Assembly (NCBI RefSeq): GCF_006364715.1
Contig: NZ_CP040984.1
Location: forward strand, 372,001 to 436,000
Direction of reading: 5' to 3'
Source of the DNA: Candidatus Methylopumilus planktonicus
GTDB lineage: Bacteria > Pseudomonadota > Gammaproteobacteria > Burkholderiales > Methylophilaceae
Length of the DNA: 64,000 bases
Shown here: positions 18,462-27,959 of the stretch, piece after piece
How the letters are laid out: the number at the start of each line of letters is the position of its first letter
Position numbering within the stretch: position 1 is the stretch's first letter
Translations under genes and position numbers: made by a program
Notes under the pieces: generated by a model
The model's database searches: none
The model's input: the letters and a program-made list of their open reading frames with translations, nothing else
Told to the model about the DNA's origin: nothing

Positions 18462-18797
18462 TTACGGACGACTGACTTTCAGATAAAATGTTACACATAG
18501 AAAAAATACAACACTTAAAAAAACTTCAAGGAGTGCTATTTTAGATGATAGACCGAGATCGGAATAGGCTCTTACAACACCTTCAATAAAATAAATGAAT
18601 ATGAGTAAGCCAGACCATTTATAAGTATAAATTTTTCCTTTAAGAATACCCATCATTGAAATGAGAAGAGGGACGATTTTAAGCACCAGCCATGAGCTCT
18701 GGCTTTTAAAGGGTGCCAAAAATAACTCCCAAGAGCACAAAAGAAAAATAAGACAGATAAGACTAACGGAAGCTCCTAATTGGAGATAATTTTTCAT
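18462..18797 (-). CDS. DUF2069 family membrane protein
   Basis: A 111-residue protein with four predicted helices, matching DUF2069 (YjeT/YqiJ-sized proteins that follow wrbA). The central LLISMMGILKGKIYTYKWSG and FIYFIEGVVRAYSD are the characteristic segments. It overlaps wrbA by 4 nt, an arrangement seen in many beta- and gammaproteobacteria. Function unknown. Confidence 0.8.
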   Translation of the reverse strand: MKNYLQLGASVSLICLIFLLCSWELFLAPFKSQSSWLVLKIVPLLISMMGILKGKIYTYKWSGLLIFIYFIEGVVRAYSDLGLSSKIALLEVFLSVVFFLCVTFYLKVSRP

Positions 18798-19387
18798 GCT
18801 GAAAGTTTAAGCGCGGTTTCAGCTAGTCGCTTACCCATAGCAAGACATATTTTTTTCTCATCCTCAGATATGGGTGCTTTATTAGATTCACCAGCCACAT
18901 GAGAAGGTCCATAAGGCGTGCCCCCTGTTTTGGTGCTACTTAATTCTGGAACTGAGTAAGGCACACCCATAATCACCATGCCTAAATGAAGAAGTGGAAG
19001 TTGCATGCTAAGAAGTGTTGATTCATTACCGCCATGAAGAGAACCTGAAGAAGTAAATACGCAAGCAGGTTTCCCAATAAGGTTTCCACTTAACCATAAA
19101 GATATAGTGCTATCGATGAAATATTTAAGAGGCGCTGCCATATTACCAAATCTCGTAGGACTTCCCATGGCTAGACCTATACATTCTTCCAGATCTTTGT
19201 GGTCAACATAAGGAGGGCCTTCGCTTGGGATACTATCTTCCAGAGCCTGAATGGTGGATGTCACTTTAGGCACTGTTCGAATTCTAGCTTTAACACCAGG
19301 AATGGATTCAATACCTCTCGCAATAAATGTGGCCATTTCTCCAACTGCACCCCCGTGAGAGTAGTAAAGAACTAAAACTTCTTTCAT
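18794..19387 (-). CDS. wrbA: NAD(P)H:quinone oxidoreductase WrbA
   Basis: Flavodoxin-like FMN enzyme of 197 residues that reduces quinones by two electrons. The FMN phosphate loop reads YYSHGGAVGEMA, and GSPTRFGNMAAPLKYFID and FTSSGSLHGGNESTLLS are WrbA signatures. Its first base is shared with the last base of purB, so expression is coupled. Confidence 0.93.
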   Translation of the reverse strand: MKEVLVLYYSHGGAVGEMATFIARGIESIPGVKARIRTVPKVTSTIQALEDSIPSEGPPYVDHKDLEECIGLAMGSPTRFGNMAAPLKYFIDSTISLWLSGNLIGKPACVFTSSGSLHGGNESTLLSMQLPLLHLGMVIMGVPYSVPELSSTKTGGTPYGPSHVAGESNKAPISEDEKKICLAMGKRLAETALKLSA

Positions 19388-20757
19388 TAGATTTTTTTTG
19401 CCAACTGAGAAGCGTCACCGACATAACTTGCCGGTGTTAATCGAAGCAATCCATCTTTGGCTTCTTGAGGAATTTCAAGTTGCTGAATGAAAGTTTGAAT
19501 GACTTCTTTAGTTATATGATCTTTGCCGCGCGTTAACTCTTTAAGTTTTTCATATGGATTTTCAATGCCATACCTTCTCATAACAGTTTGAATGGGTTCT
19601 GCTAACACTTCCCAAGCGTGATCTAAATCATCAGATAATTTTTTTGCATTAATTTCTAATTTATTAAGACCTTTAAGACAAGAGTCAATAGCAAGGATTG
19701 TATAACCAAAACCTAGACCAATATTTCGAATGACAGTAGAGTCAGTCAAGTCTCTTTGCCATCTTGAGATAGGAAGCTTTTCTGAAAAGTGGGCTAACAA
19801 TGCATTTGCAATACCAAGATTACCTTCTGAATTTTCAAAATCAATAGGATTCACTTTATGAGGCATGGTAGATGAGCCTACTTCATTTTCTTTTAATTTT
19901 TGTTTGAAATAACCAAGTGATATATAACCCCAAATGTCTCGATTGAGATCGATCAGAATCGTATTCATTCTTATCATATTTTGAAAGAGCTCTGCCATGT
20001 AATCATGAGGTTCAATCTGTGTTGTATAAGGATTGAAAGTAAGACCAAATGACTCTACAAATGTTTTTGAAAATGCCTGCCAATTGAATGTGGGATAAGT
20101 TGCGATATGTGCATTGAAATTACCTACAGCACCATTTATTTTGCCTAGAATCTCTTGTGCTTTAAATTGATCCATTTGTCTTTGCAGCCTATAAGCGACA
20201 TTAGCCATTTCTTTACCCATCGTCGTTGGGCTCGCAGCTTGACCATGGGTTCTAGCTAACATAGCGTGATCACTTAAATCATGTGCTATATCTTTTAATT
20301 TTTTAATGATGTTTTCAACGCTGGGTGTTAAAACAGTTTCCTTGGCATGTTTAATCATGAGGGCATGGGATAGATTATTAATGTCTTCAGAGGTGCATGC
20401 AAAATGAATAAATTCTGAAATGCTTTTAATTTCTTGATTGTCTTTAAATTTATTTTTTAACCAATATTCAACTGCTTTTACATCGTGATTTGTTGTCTCT
20501 TCAATTTTTTTAATTTCAGCGGCATCAGCTTCGCTAAAGGATTGAATAGTTTTTTGCATTGATTCTCTTGTGGATGCGCTTAGAGCTGTAACTTCTTTAA
20601 TGGCTTTTTCATCAGACAATGAAATGAGCCATTTAATTTCAACTTCAACACGGAATTTAATGAGAGCAAACTCACTAAAGTACTGGCGCAGATTATCGAC
20701 TTTTTTAGCGTATCTGCCATCTAAGGGAGACAGGGCATTCAGCGTTGATAATTGCAT
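19387..20757 (-). CDS. purB: Adenylosuccinate lyase
   Basis: Catalyses two fumarate-releasing steps in purine synthesis (SAICAR to AICAR, and adenylosuccinate to AMP). The family signature GSSTMPHKVNPIDFEN is intact, as are TSEDINNLSHAL and RTHGQAASPTTMGKE. Length 456 is normal for the proteobacterial type. First gene of the leftward purB-wrbA-DUF2069-surE-nlpD run. Confidence 0.96.
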   Translation of the reverse strand: MQLSTLNALSPLDGRYAKKVDNLRQYFSEFALIKFRVEVEIKWLISLSDEKAIKEVTALSASTRESMQKTIQSFSEADAAEIKKIEETTNHDVKAVEYWLKNKFKDNQEIKSISEFIHFACTSEDINNLSHALMIKHAKETVLTPSVENIIKKLKDIAHDLSDHAMLARTHGQAASPTTMGKEMANVAYRLQRQMDQFKAQEILGKINGAVGNFNAHIATYPTFNWQAFSKTFVESFGLTFNPYTTQIEPHDYMAELFQNMIRMNTILIDLNRDIWGYISLGYFKQKLKENEVGSSTMPHKVNPIDFENSEGNLGIANALLAHFSEKLPISRWQRDLTDSTVIRNIGLGFGYTILAIDSCLKGLNKLEINAKKLSDDLDHAWEVLAEPIQTVMRRYGIENPYEKLKELTRGKDHITKEVIQTFIQQLEIPQEAKDGLLRLTPASYVGDASQLAKKI

Positions 20758-20788
20758 GTAAAAATCCTATGAGATATATAGTGTTATT

Positions 20789-21628
20789 TTAACTCGTTTT
20801 TGCATCAATTTCATAAGAACCGTGGCCGTTAAGGCCTAATTGCTGGCTTAAATACGGCATGATTTCTTGTAATTGTTCTTTGAGTTTCCATGGCGGATTA
20901 ATGATAAAAAGATAGCTGCCGAACATCCCAATTTCATCACTCGGTTTAGCAATCGAAAGGCTTACATAAAGCCATTCTCTGACGTTCAATTTGTGAAGTT
21001 GTTTGAGCATGGTTAAGGGTTCCGTTCGATCAATCAAAGGGCACCAAACCATATAGATACCCGTTTCAAAACGTTTTAAACTGTCTTTTAAGGATTCCAC
21101 CACTTTAAGGTAATCGTTTTTAATTTCGTAAGAGGGGTCGGTTAAAACAAGTCCTCTTTTTGGGGGTGGCGGAATAAGAGTTTTTAATCCATTAAAGCCA
21201 TCTTCACCATAGATTTTAGTATTTGGCTTTTTACCTAAAGTATGAAGAAGCGAAGTTAAGTCGGTAGGGTGTAATTCAAAGAGCCTAATTCTGTCTTCAT
21301 GAGATAGCATTTGACTCGCGATCCAAGGGGAGCCAGGGTATTGTTTCAACTGATCACCACCATTGAGCTTTCGGATAACTTCAGTATATTTTGCTAAAGC
21401 TAATGGTTTTTTTTCGTCATGAAAGATTTTTTTAATACCATCTAGATGTTCAGATGTTTTATTAGAGAACTCACTTTCAAGCGAATACTTTCCCGCCCCT
21501 GCGTGCGTATCAATAAACCAATAAGGTTTATTTTTTTGTTTGAGGTAATCTAAGATCAGTGTAAGCACAATATGTTTTAACACATCTGCATGATTACCTG
21601 CGTGAAAGCCGTGTCGATAACTAAGCAT
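20789..21628 (-). CDS. rlmJ: 23S rRNA (adenine-2030-N6)-methyltransferase RlmJ
   Basis: SAM-dependent N6-adenine methyltransferase of 23S rRNA, 279 residues. The start MLSYRHGFHAGNHADVLKH is the family hallmark. IDTHAGAGKYSL binds SAM, and the catalytic motif appears as DPSY (LTDPSYEIK), an accepted variant of DPPY. It is divergent from the UDG gene about 75 nt away. Confidence 0.93.
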   Translation of the reverse strand: MLSYRHGFHAGNHADVLKHIVLTLILDYLKQKNKPYWFIDTHAGAGKYSLESEFSNKTSEHLDGIKKIFHDEKKPLALAKYTEVIRKLNGGDQLKQYPGSPWIASQMLSHEDRIRLFELHPTDLTSLLHTLGKKPNTKIYGEDGFNGLKTLIPPPPKRGLVLTDPSYEIKNDYLKVVESLKDSLKRFETGIYMVWCPLIDRTEPLTMLKQLHKLNVREWLYVSLSIAKPSDEIGMFGSYLFIINPPWKLKEQLQEIMPYLSQQLGLNGHGSYEIDAKTS

Positions 21629-21703
21629 GGATAGAGGACATGATGAACATGGGCTATTATAGAGTTTATAAATAAAATACGTGAATTCTCACGATATAAA
21701 ATA

Positions 21704-22336
21704 ATGACACAATATAAAGAAGACTGCAGAGAATGCCCTCGACTTGCTACATTTCTAGATCAAGTTAAATTAGAGCAGCCTAATTATTTTTGTAAGCCTG
21801 TACCGCCTTTTGGCGATACATCGATTCGTTTATTGATTGTAGGTTTAGCCCCCGGTATGCACGGAGCAAACAGAACAGGCAGGCCCTTTACTGGCGATTT
21901 CGCAGGGATTCTTTTATATAAAGCCTTGTTTCACTTTGGATTTTCGAACCAACAAGAGTCAATCGCAGCTGATGATTCATTAAAGCTCATTCATTGTAGG
22001 ATTACAAATGCTGTTAAATGTTTGCCTCCACAAAATAAACCCGAACCTAAAGAAATAAAACAATGTAATCACTATTTAAAGTCGGAATTAGATTTACTTC
22101 AGCCTCGCACATTAGTATTAGCTTTAGGAAGTATTGCGCATCAATCTGTCTTATCGGCCTTTCAATTGAAAAAATCTGATTATGTGTTTTCACATGGCGC
22201 TCGTCATGATTTACCTAATCAGTTAGTTTTGTATGATAGTTATCATTGCAGTCGATACAATACACAAACAAAAAGACTTACCGAAGAAATGTTTTTTAGT
22301 GTTTTTCAATCAATCAAAAAAGAAATGGAGAATTAA
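21704..22336 (+). CDS. Family 5 (UdgB-type) uracil-DNA glycosylase
   Basis: Removes uracil and other deaminated bases from DNA. Motif A reads GLAPGMHGANRTGRPFTGD, typical of family 5. Iron-sulfur cysteines are C8, C11, C106 and C121. The 210-residue length fits. Family 4 enzymes have a different motif A, so family 5 is favoured. It is followed 2 nt later by the tautomerase gene, in the same direction as uvrC, giving a small DNA-repair cluster. Confidence 0.87.
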   Translation: MTQYKEDCRECPRLATFLDQVKLEQPNYFCKPVPPFGDTSIRLLIVGLAPGMHGANRTGRPFTGDFAGILLYKALFHFGFSNQQESIAADDSLKLIHCRITNAVKCLPPQNKPEPKEIKQCNHYLKSELDLLQPRTLVLALGSIAHQSVLSAFQLKKSDYVFSHGARHDLPNQLVLYDSYHCSRYNTQTKRLTEEMFFSVFQSIKKEMEN

Positions 22337-22338
22337 AA

Positions 22339-22518
22339 ATGCCTTACATTAATATTAAATTAGCAGGAACCTTAAACCGCGATCAAAAAGAAACTATCGC
22401 AAAAGAAATCACAGCGCTTATGGAAAAAGTAGCTCATAAACCAGCGTCGTATACCTACATTGTATTTGATGAAGTTAAAGGTGAGGATTGGTCAGTAGGG
22501 GGTAGTTTGTTAGGCTAG
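22339..22518 (+). CDS. 4-oxalocrotonate tautomerase family protein
   Basis: A 59-residue protein beginning MPYINIKLAGTLN. After Met removal, Pro1 is the catalytic base of the tautomerase superfamily. The C-terminal part has YIVFDEVKGEDWSVGG, the usual end of these small subunits, which assemble as hexamers. Ribosome-binding site GGAG is 7 nt before the ATG. It lies between the glycosylase and uvrC with gaps of 2 and 4 nt. Physiological substrate unknown. Confidence 0.88.
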   Translation: MPYINIKLAGTLNRDQKETIAKEITALMEKVAHKPASYTYIVFDEVKGEDWSVGGSLLG

Positions 22519-22522
22519 TTAT

Positions 22523-24319
22523 ATGGACATTAAACCTTTTTTAAAAACACTCCCTAATTTACCTGGTGTATATCGAATGATTAATCAGGCTGGGGAAGTC
22601 ATTTATGTCGGGAAAGCCAAAGACCTAAAGAAGAGGGTTTCATCTTACTTTGTTAAAACGATTGTAAGTCCTAGAACAAAAATGATGGTGGGTCACATTG
22701 ACCATATTGAAATCACAGTGACGCATTCGGAAACTGAGGCTTTGATCTTAGAAAATAATATGATTAAGTCTCACATGCCGCGTTATAACGTTATTTTTAG
22801 AGATGATAAGTCTTACCCATACATTGTTCTCACTGGTGAAAAATATCCGCGTTTAGCTTTTCATCGAGGCGCTCAGAAAAAAGGAAACCAATATTTTGGA
22901 CCCTTCCCGAATACAAATGCAGTAAGAGAGAGCATTCAGCTCTTACAAAAAGTTTTTAAATTAAGAACATGCGAAAACTCAGTATTCAAAAATAGATCAA
23001 GACCATGTCTTCAATATCAGATTCATCGCTGCACTGCACCATGTGTCGATCTTATTCGAGAGGATGAGTATAAAAATGATATTAAACATGCATCACTTTT
23101 TCTAGAAGGTAAGGACAGTGAAGTTATAAGCCAACTTACAAACCAAATGAATGAAGCAGCTACTTCACACGCATATGAACATGCAGCTTTATATCGCGAT
23201 CGTATTCAAAGTTTAAGACAAGTTAGAACAAAACAATTTGTCAGTGACTTTAGTGCCAGCGATGCTGACATTATTGCTTGTGTTGAAGAAGCAGGTGAAT
23301 ATTGCCTGAACTTAGTTATGATTCGTGCAGGCAGACATTTAGGTGACAAAAGTTTCTTTCCAAAAAACGCCACGGATGTTGAAACTCAAGATGTGATTGA
23401 AACCTTTATTGCTCAATACTATACAAATCAAACTATACCTAAATTAATCGTGACCCAAGAACATGTGAATCAATCGCTTATGTCTGAATTTTTTAAATTA
23501 AATTACGACATCGAAGTGAAGGTGATTAATAAAGCAATCGGTGATAAACGTGTATGGCTTACTATGGCGCAAAAGAATGCGCAGATTGCTTTAAAACAAA
23601 AACTGATGCAATCAGAAAGCCAGGAAAATAGGGTGGAAGCATTGAAAGCAATTTTCAATCTATCGGACTCATTTTCCAGAATCGAATGTTTTGATATTAG
23701 CCATACCATGGGTGAGGGCACGGTAGCCTCTTGCGTTGTGTTTGATAAAGGCAATCTTCAAAATAAAGAATATAGACGTTTTAATATTGAAGATATTACG
23801 CCAGGCGATGATTATGCCGCCATGCGAGAAGTATTAATGCGTCGCTACAAAAAAATTGCAACAGGTGAAGGTGTGAAGCCTGATCTTATTTTTATTGATG
23901 GGGGTAAGGGCCAGCTCAATATAGCCATTGAGGTGATTCAAGAATTAGGCTTGAGCGATATTATGCTTGTGGGTATTGCTAAAGGTGAGGGGAGAAAGCC
24001 AGGATTGGAACAACTTTTTTTAGAAGGTAAAACTGATCCCATCATTGTGAAAAAAGACAATGTTGGATTTCATCTAATCCAGCAAATAAGAGACGAAGCG
24101 CATCGTTTTGCTATTTCAGGCCACAGAGCGAAGCGTGCTAAAAAAAGAATTACTTCATCTCTAGAGGATATTGAGGGTATTGGTGCACAAAAGAGAAAAA
24201 ATCTACTCGTCTATTTTGGCGGTATAGAGCGTATTAAAAATGCTAGTATTGAAGAAATTATCATGGTTGATGGTATTAATAAGAAATTAGCTGAAAAAAT
24301 TTACGACTACTTTCATTGA
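22523..24319 (+). CDS. uvrC: Excinuclease ABC subunit C
   Basis: Dual incision nuclease of nucleotide excision repair, 598 residues. The N-terminal GIY-YIG domain (GVYRMI, VIYVGKAKDLKKR) makes the 3' cut. A UVR motif for UvrB contact follows at about 195-230, then the RNase H-like domain with ECFDISHTMGEGTVASCVVF and IFIDGGKGQLN for the 5' cut, and two C-terminal helix-hairpin-helix motifs (LEDIEGIGAQKRKNLL). Complete and normal length. Confidence 0.96.
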   Translation: MDIKPFLKTLPNLPGVYRMINQAGEVIYVGKAKDLKKRVSSYFVKTIVSPRTKMMVGHIDHIEITVTHSETEALILENNMIKSHMPRYNVIFRDDKSYPYIVLTGEKYPRLAFHRGAQKKGNQYFGPFPNTNAVRESIQLLQKVFKLRTCENSVFKNRSRPCLQYQIHRCTAPCVDLIREDEYKNDIKHASLFLEGKDSEVISQLTNQMNEAATSHAYEHAALYRDRIQSLRQVRTKQFVSDFSASDADIIACVEEAGEYCLNLVMIRAGRHLGDKSFFPKNATDVETQDVIETFIAQYYTNQTIPKLIVTQEHVNQSLMSEFFKLNYDIEVKVINKAIGDKRVWLTMAQKNAQIALKQKLMQSESQENRVEALKAIFNLSDSFSRIECFDISHTMGEGTVASCVVFDKGNLQNKEYRRFNIEDITPGDDYAAMREVLMRRYKKIATGEGVKPDLIFIDGGKGQLNIAIEVIQELGLSDIMLVGIAKGEGRKPGLEQLFLEGKTDPIIVKKDNVGFHLIQQIRDEAHRFAISGHRAKRAKKRITSSLEDIEGIGAQKRKNLLVYFGGIERIKNASIEEIIMVDGINKKLAEKIYDYFH

Positions 24320-24332
24320 AAAATAAATACAT

Positions 24333-24911
24333 ATGAAAATTAATGTTCCTAATGCACTTACTTTTTTCAGGGTGTTTTTGATTCCTTGTTTTGTAGGTAT
24401 TTATTACCTACCTCATACTTTAATTGGTCAGCCTTTAATGAATTGGATAGGTGCTGGCATTTTCTTATTTGCGGCAATCACAGACTGGTTAGATGGATTT
24501 TTTGCGCGGTATTTAAATCAAGTCTCTAAATTCGGTGCTTTTTTTGATCCCGTAGCAGACAAATTGATGGTAGTGGCTGCCCTTCTTGTGTTGGTAGAGC
24601 TTGATCGGGTCAATGCGATTATCTCTTTAGTGATCATTGGTCGCGAGCTATCCATTAGTTCTTTACGCGAGTGGATGGCAACAATTGGCAAGCCAGGTGG
24701 TATGGCAGTGATGTTTGTAGGTAAGCTTAAAACTACGATCCAAATGATTGCTATTTTAATGCTCCTTTACTGGGACAATCTATGGTTTATCAATGTAAAG
24801 TGGATAGGTAATATATTGATTAATATAGCCGCACTGCTTACTGTAATTTCGATGGGTTATTACATCCGCATGGCATGGCCTACCTTGAGAAAGAGCATTA
24901 AAATAAGGTAA
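24333..24911 (+). CDS. pgsA: CDP-diacylglycerol-glycerol-3-phosphate 3-phosphatidyltransferase
   Basis: Membrane enzyme that makes phosphatidylglycerophosphate. The CDP-alcohol phosphotransferase signature DGxxARx8Gx3Dx3D is complete (DGFFARY, KFGAFFDPVADK). The 192 residues contain about five helices. It follows uvrC by 13 nt, the same uvrC-pgsA order as in many proteobacteria. Confidence 0.94.
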   Translation: MKINVPNALTFFRVFLIPCFVGIYYLPHTLIGQPLMNWIGAGIFLFAAITDWLDGFFARYLNQVSKFGAFFDPVADKLMVVAALLVLVELDRVNAIISLVIIGRELSISSLREWMATIGKPGGMAVMFVGKLKTTIQMIAILMLLYWDNLWFINVKWIGNILINIAALLTVISMGYYIRMAWPTLRKSIKIR

Positions 24912-24938
24912 GCCTCAAGGTTTGGGCGAGACTTTAAA

Positions 24939-24966
24939 TTGACACTAGCTCAAAAAACGCTAAAAT
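24939..24966 (+). promoter_or_regulatory. Sigma-70 promoter of tRNA-Gly
   Basis: A perfect TTGACA at 24939-24944 and TAAAAT at 24961-24966 are 16 nt apart, 14 nt before the first base of tRNA-Gly. This is one of the clearest promoters in the window. Confidence 0.75.
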
Positions 24967-24980
24967 ACTCGCTTCTTTAC

Positions 24981-25056
24981 GCGGGAATAGCTCAGTTGGT
25001 AGAGCGCAACCTTGCCAAGGTTGAGGTCGCGAGTTCGAGACTCGTTTCCCGCTCCA
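24981..25056 (+). tRNA. tRNA-Gly(GCC)
   Basis: A 76-nt cloverleaf with acceptor GCGGGAA/TTCCCGC, D arm with AGCTCAGTTGGTAGAGC, anticodon loop TTGCCAA giving GCC, T arm GTTCGAGAC and an encoded CCA end. It has its own promoter and is followed by a hairpin terminator. Confidence 0.97.
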
Positions 25057-25066
25057 AATTAAAATC

Positions 25067-25091
25067 GGGGAAGCATCGTCTTCCCCTTTTT
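25067..25091 (+). terminator. Rho-independent terminator between tRNA-Gly and tRNA-Cys
   Basis: GGGGAAG (25067-25073), loop CATCGT, CTTCCCC (25080-25086), then TTTTT. It would separate transcription of tRNA-Gly from tRNA-Cys, so the two are likely not one transcript unless read-through is high. Confidence 0.85.
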
Positions 25092-25111
25092 AATTTTGGA
25101 GATATTGATGT

Positions 25112-25185
25112 GGCGCGATAGCAAAATGGTTATGCAGCGGCCTGCAAAGCCGTAGACGCCAGTTCGATTCTGGCTCGCGCCTCCA
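25112..25185 (+). tRNA. tRNA-Cys(GCA)
   Basis: A 74-nt cloverleaf with acceptor GGCGCGA/TCGCGCC, anticodon loop CTGCAAA (GCA), T arm GTTCGATTC and encoded CCA. D arm is small, as usual for tRNA-Cys. Confidence 0.96.
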
Positions 25186-25254
25186 CTTATTAGTAGTTAA
25201 GCCTATTTGAGAATAATTTAGTGATAAAATTCGCTCTTAGTTTCATTTCAAAAG

Positions 25255-25341
25255 GCCCGGGTGGTGAAATTGGTAGACACAAGAGACTTAAAATCTCTCG
25301 CTCGCAAGGGCGTGCCGGTTCGATTCCGGCCCCGGGCACCA
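25255..25341 (+). tRNA. tRNA-Leu(TAA)
   Basis: An 87-nt class II tRNA with acceptor GCCCGGG/CCCGGGC, anticodon loop CTTAAAA (TAA), long variable arm and encoded CCA. It begins 69 nt after tRNA-Cys. Confidence 0.96.
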
Positions 25342-25363
25342 CATTTTATTATTTCCTTGTAGT

Positions 25364-26287
25364 TTGAATACAACACTTCTTTGCAAAGCTTCTCTTGAGC
25401 GTGATCATCCAATACTTGATCGGTTTTTAACGATAGGAGATGTGGGGTCTTTAAATTTTTCCTACGAAGAATTTTTATGCCATTTATTGGGTATCGAGCC
25501 TAATCCAGATTATCCATTAGCTTCGATCGATTATCAGAAAAATCAAACACTTTATTATCTTTATGCAGACCCTGTGTATTTAAGTCTTCAAAGAGATACA
25601 TTTTTTTTGGAAAAAAAATTAACAGGTAATTTTACTCAAAAAGAAATCGAAAGTTTATGCGAGGCCCTTAATGAAACATTTAAGGATGACGCTCGTGCAT
25701 TTGTTTACAATGATCAAGGGCAGTTATTTCTTGAGTTAAAAAAACAGCCTCATATTAAAACGACATCGATTGTACATATCAAGCGTCAGTCAATTGAATT
25801 ATTTATGCCGCAGGGTAATGAAGCTATGACATGGCATGCATTTATGAATGAAATTCAAATGTTTCTTTTTGATCATCCTATAAATCAAGATAGGCTTCGT
25901 CGAGAACTTCTCCCATCTAATAGTATTTGGTTTTCAGATGGTGGTGTCATACCTCAAGTGATTAAAAATTCATATACAACTATTTTTTCCAATACTGAAT
26001 TTTTAAAGAAAGTACTATCGATTGATACAAATACATCTCTTCAATCTTTAGATAAGTTTCATCAAGATGATGTCAATCAAGATACATTAATTGCTTTTGA
26101 AGATGATGAGGAAATAGATCACATTTTAGAAGTGATATGGAACAATTTTAAAAAACGAAAAATAAAGAATTTGAATATTTATTTGAATTACCAAGATCAG
26201 CTTTTGCATATTAACAATCGATTCATACAGCTATTTAAAGTATGGAAAAAAACTCACACAGTAAAAAACTATTTCAATGTTCATTAA
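25364..26287 (+). CDS. RpfE-like (COG4255-type) protein of unknown function
   Basis: A 307-residue acidic soluble protein with no clear motif recognised by eye. Its place directly upstream of recJ (overlap of 11 nt) matches that of rpfE in the Xanthomonas rpf region and of COG4255 proteins, which are sometimes labelled phosphoglycerate-mutase-like regulators. The sequence is consistent in length and in segments such as FSDGGVIP. The assignment rests mostly on context. The start is a TTG with no strong ribosome-binding site; no upstream ATG exists in frame before the tRNA. Confidence 0.55.
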   Translation: MNTTLLCKASLERDHPILDRFLTIGDVGSLNFSYEEFLCHLLGIEPNPDYPLASIDYQKNQTLYYLYADPVYLSLQRDTFFLEKKLTGNFTQKEIESLCEALNETFKDDARAFVYNDQGQLFLELKKQPHIKTTSIVHIKRQSIELFMPQGNEAMTWHAFMNEIQMFLFDHPINQDRLRRELLPSNSIWFSDGGVIPQVIKNSYTTIFSNTEFLKKVLSIDTNTSLQSLDKFHQDDVNQDTLIAFEDDEEIDHILEVIWNNFKKRKIKNLNIYLNYQDQLLHINNRFIQLFKVWKKTHTVKNYFNVH

Positions 26288-27959
26288 ATCAAAAAAAATT
26301 GACCATACTGCTTTAAATGCCCTCGTTAATTCAGGACTTAATCGTCATTTGGCAAAGTTTTATTCAGCCCGCGGTATTAAGCATATAGATGACGCCACAC
26401 TCTTAATTGAGAAAATTATTCCTCCGGAAGCTTTAACCAACAATACGTTAATGGCATCGATCTTAGCGGACGCTATCTTACAAAAACATAAAATTCTTAT
26501 CATTGGTGATTATGATACGGATGGTGCAACTTCAACGGCTGTCGGCGTAAGGGCCCTTAAGATGATGGGCGCTGATGTAGATTATTTGGTTCCTAATCGA
26601 TTTGAATTTGGTTATGGTTTGACGCCTGAAATTGTTGATTTAGCAAAAGAAAAAAATCCTAGAATTATTATTACTGTCGATAACGGCATCGCCAGTGTAG
26701 AGGGTGTAAATCAAGCAAATCAATATGGTATTGATGTGTTAGTCACAGACCATCATCTTCCTGGAGAAACATTACCTAGTGCTAAGTGTATTGTGAATCC
26801 TAATCAGCATGGTTGTGACTTTCCAAGTAAATATTTATGTGGCGTAGGCGTTATTTTTTATGTGATGCTAGCCTTGAGAGCTGAACTTAGAAAACGAGAT
26901 TATTTTAAAGATAATATAGAGCCTAACCTAATGCAGTTAATCGACCTTGTAGCTTTAGGTACGGTTGCAGATTTAGTGCCTTTAGATCGTAATAATCGTA
27001 CTTTAGTTGAATATGGTATTCGAAGAATCAGGTCAGGTCAGGCTAATCCTGGTATTCGAGCACTGATGGCATTAGCTAAAAAAAATCCATCGCAATTTCA
27101 TACTTCTGATCTCGCTTTTAGTATTGCACCAAGACTTAATGCTGCAGGAAGATTGGATGATATGACTTTAGGTATTCAATGTCTTTTGTCTGATAGTTAT
27201 GAGGATGCTCGATTTATTGCATCATCACTCGAAGCTTTAAATCTAAAAAGAAGATCGATTGAGTCTGAAATGAAAGATGGCGCATCTATTCAATTGCATG
27301 AGCTGAATTGTGAGGCTCAATTTAGTATTGCGCTCTATGACCCTACGTGGCATCAAGGTGTGATTGGAATTATTGCTTCTCGAATTAAAGATAAATATCA
27401 TCGTCCCGTCATTGTATTTGCTAAGTCTGAAGAAGGTATCCTCAAAGGCTCAGGGAGATCCATTCAATCACTCCATTTAAGAGATGCACTTGATCTTATT
27501 TCAAAAAAGGATCCAAGCATTCTTATCACATTCGGTGGTCATGCCATGGCTGCTGGGCTCACTATAAAAGAAAAGGATTTTGATCGCTTCGTCCATTTCT
27601 TTGAAGAAACAGTCAGAGGTTTAATTACATCAGACGACCTCGAATTAACTATTGAAGTTGATGATGCGCTTAATTTTTCAGAAGTGACTTATGAAGATGT
27701 AGAACATATTAATTCGCAAGTTTGGGGGCAAGGTTTTCCTCTTCCTATTTTTGAAGGTGAATTTGAAGTTGTTGAGCAAAGAATCCTTGCAGATAAACAT
27801 TTAAAGTTAAATCTTTTATTACAAAACAAGGTATTTGAAGCTATTTATTTTAATCACAGTGAGCATCTCCCTCGAAAGATAAAAGCGATCTATCAGGTTG
27901 ATTCTAATGAGTTTAATGGTAATAAAAAAATTCAAATTCAATTAAGGATGTTGACCTAA
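26277..27959 (+). CDS. recJ: Single-stranded-DNA-specific exonuclease RecJ
   Basis: 5'-3' exonuclease of recombination and mismatch repair, 560 residues. DHH-family motifs are GDYDTDGATSTA (metal), DHHLPGE (the DHH motif) and, in the DHHA1 domain, SIAPRLNAAGRLDD and FGGHAMAAGLT. A C-terminal OB-like domain follows. The start ATG overlaps the preceding gene by 11 nt. Confidence 0.95.
   Translation: MFIKSKKIDHTALNALVNSGLNRHLAKFYSARGIKHIDDATLLIEKIIPPEALTNNTLMASILADAILQKHKILIIGDYDTDGATSTAVGVRALKMMGADVDYLVPNRFEFGYGLTPEIVDLAKEKNPRIIITVDNGIASVEGVNQANQYGIDVLVTDHHLPGETLPSAKCIVNPNQHGCDFPSKYLCGVGVIFYVMLALRAELRKRDYFKDNIEPNLMQLIDLVALGTVADLVPLDRNNRTLVEYGIRRIRSGQANPGIRALMALAKKNPSQFHTSDLAFSIAPRLNAAGRLDDMTLGIQCLLSDSYEDARFIASSLEALNLKRRSIESEMKDGASIQLHELNCEAQFSIALYDPTWHQGVIGIIASRIKDKYHRPVIVFAKSEEGILKGSGRSIQSLHLRDALDLISKKDPSILITFGGHAMAAGLTIKEKDFDRFVHFFEETVRGLITSDDLELTIEVDDALNFSEVTYEDVEHINSQVWGQGFPLPIFEGEFEVVEQRILADKHLKLNLLLQNKVFEAIYFNHSEHLPRKIKAIYQVDSNEFNGNKKIQIQLRMLT

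Noticed and set aside
24939..25121. Short open frame running through tRNA-Gly
   Set aside because: It overlaps the promoter, the tRNA and the terminator; no protein-like composition.
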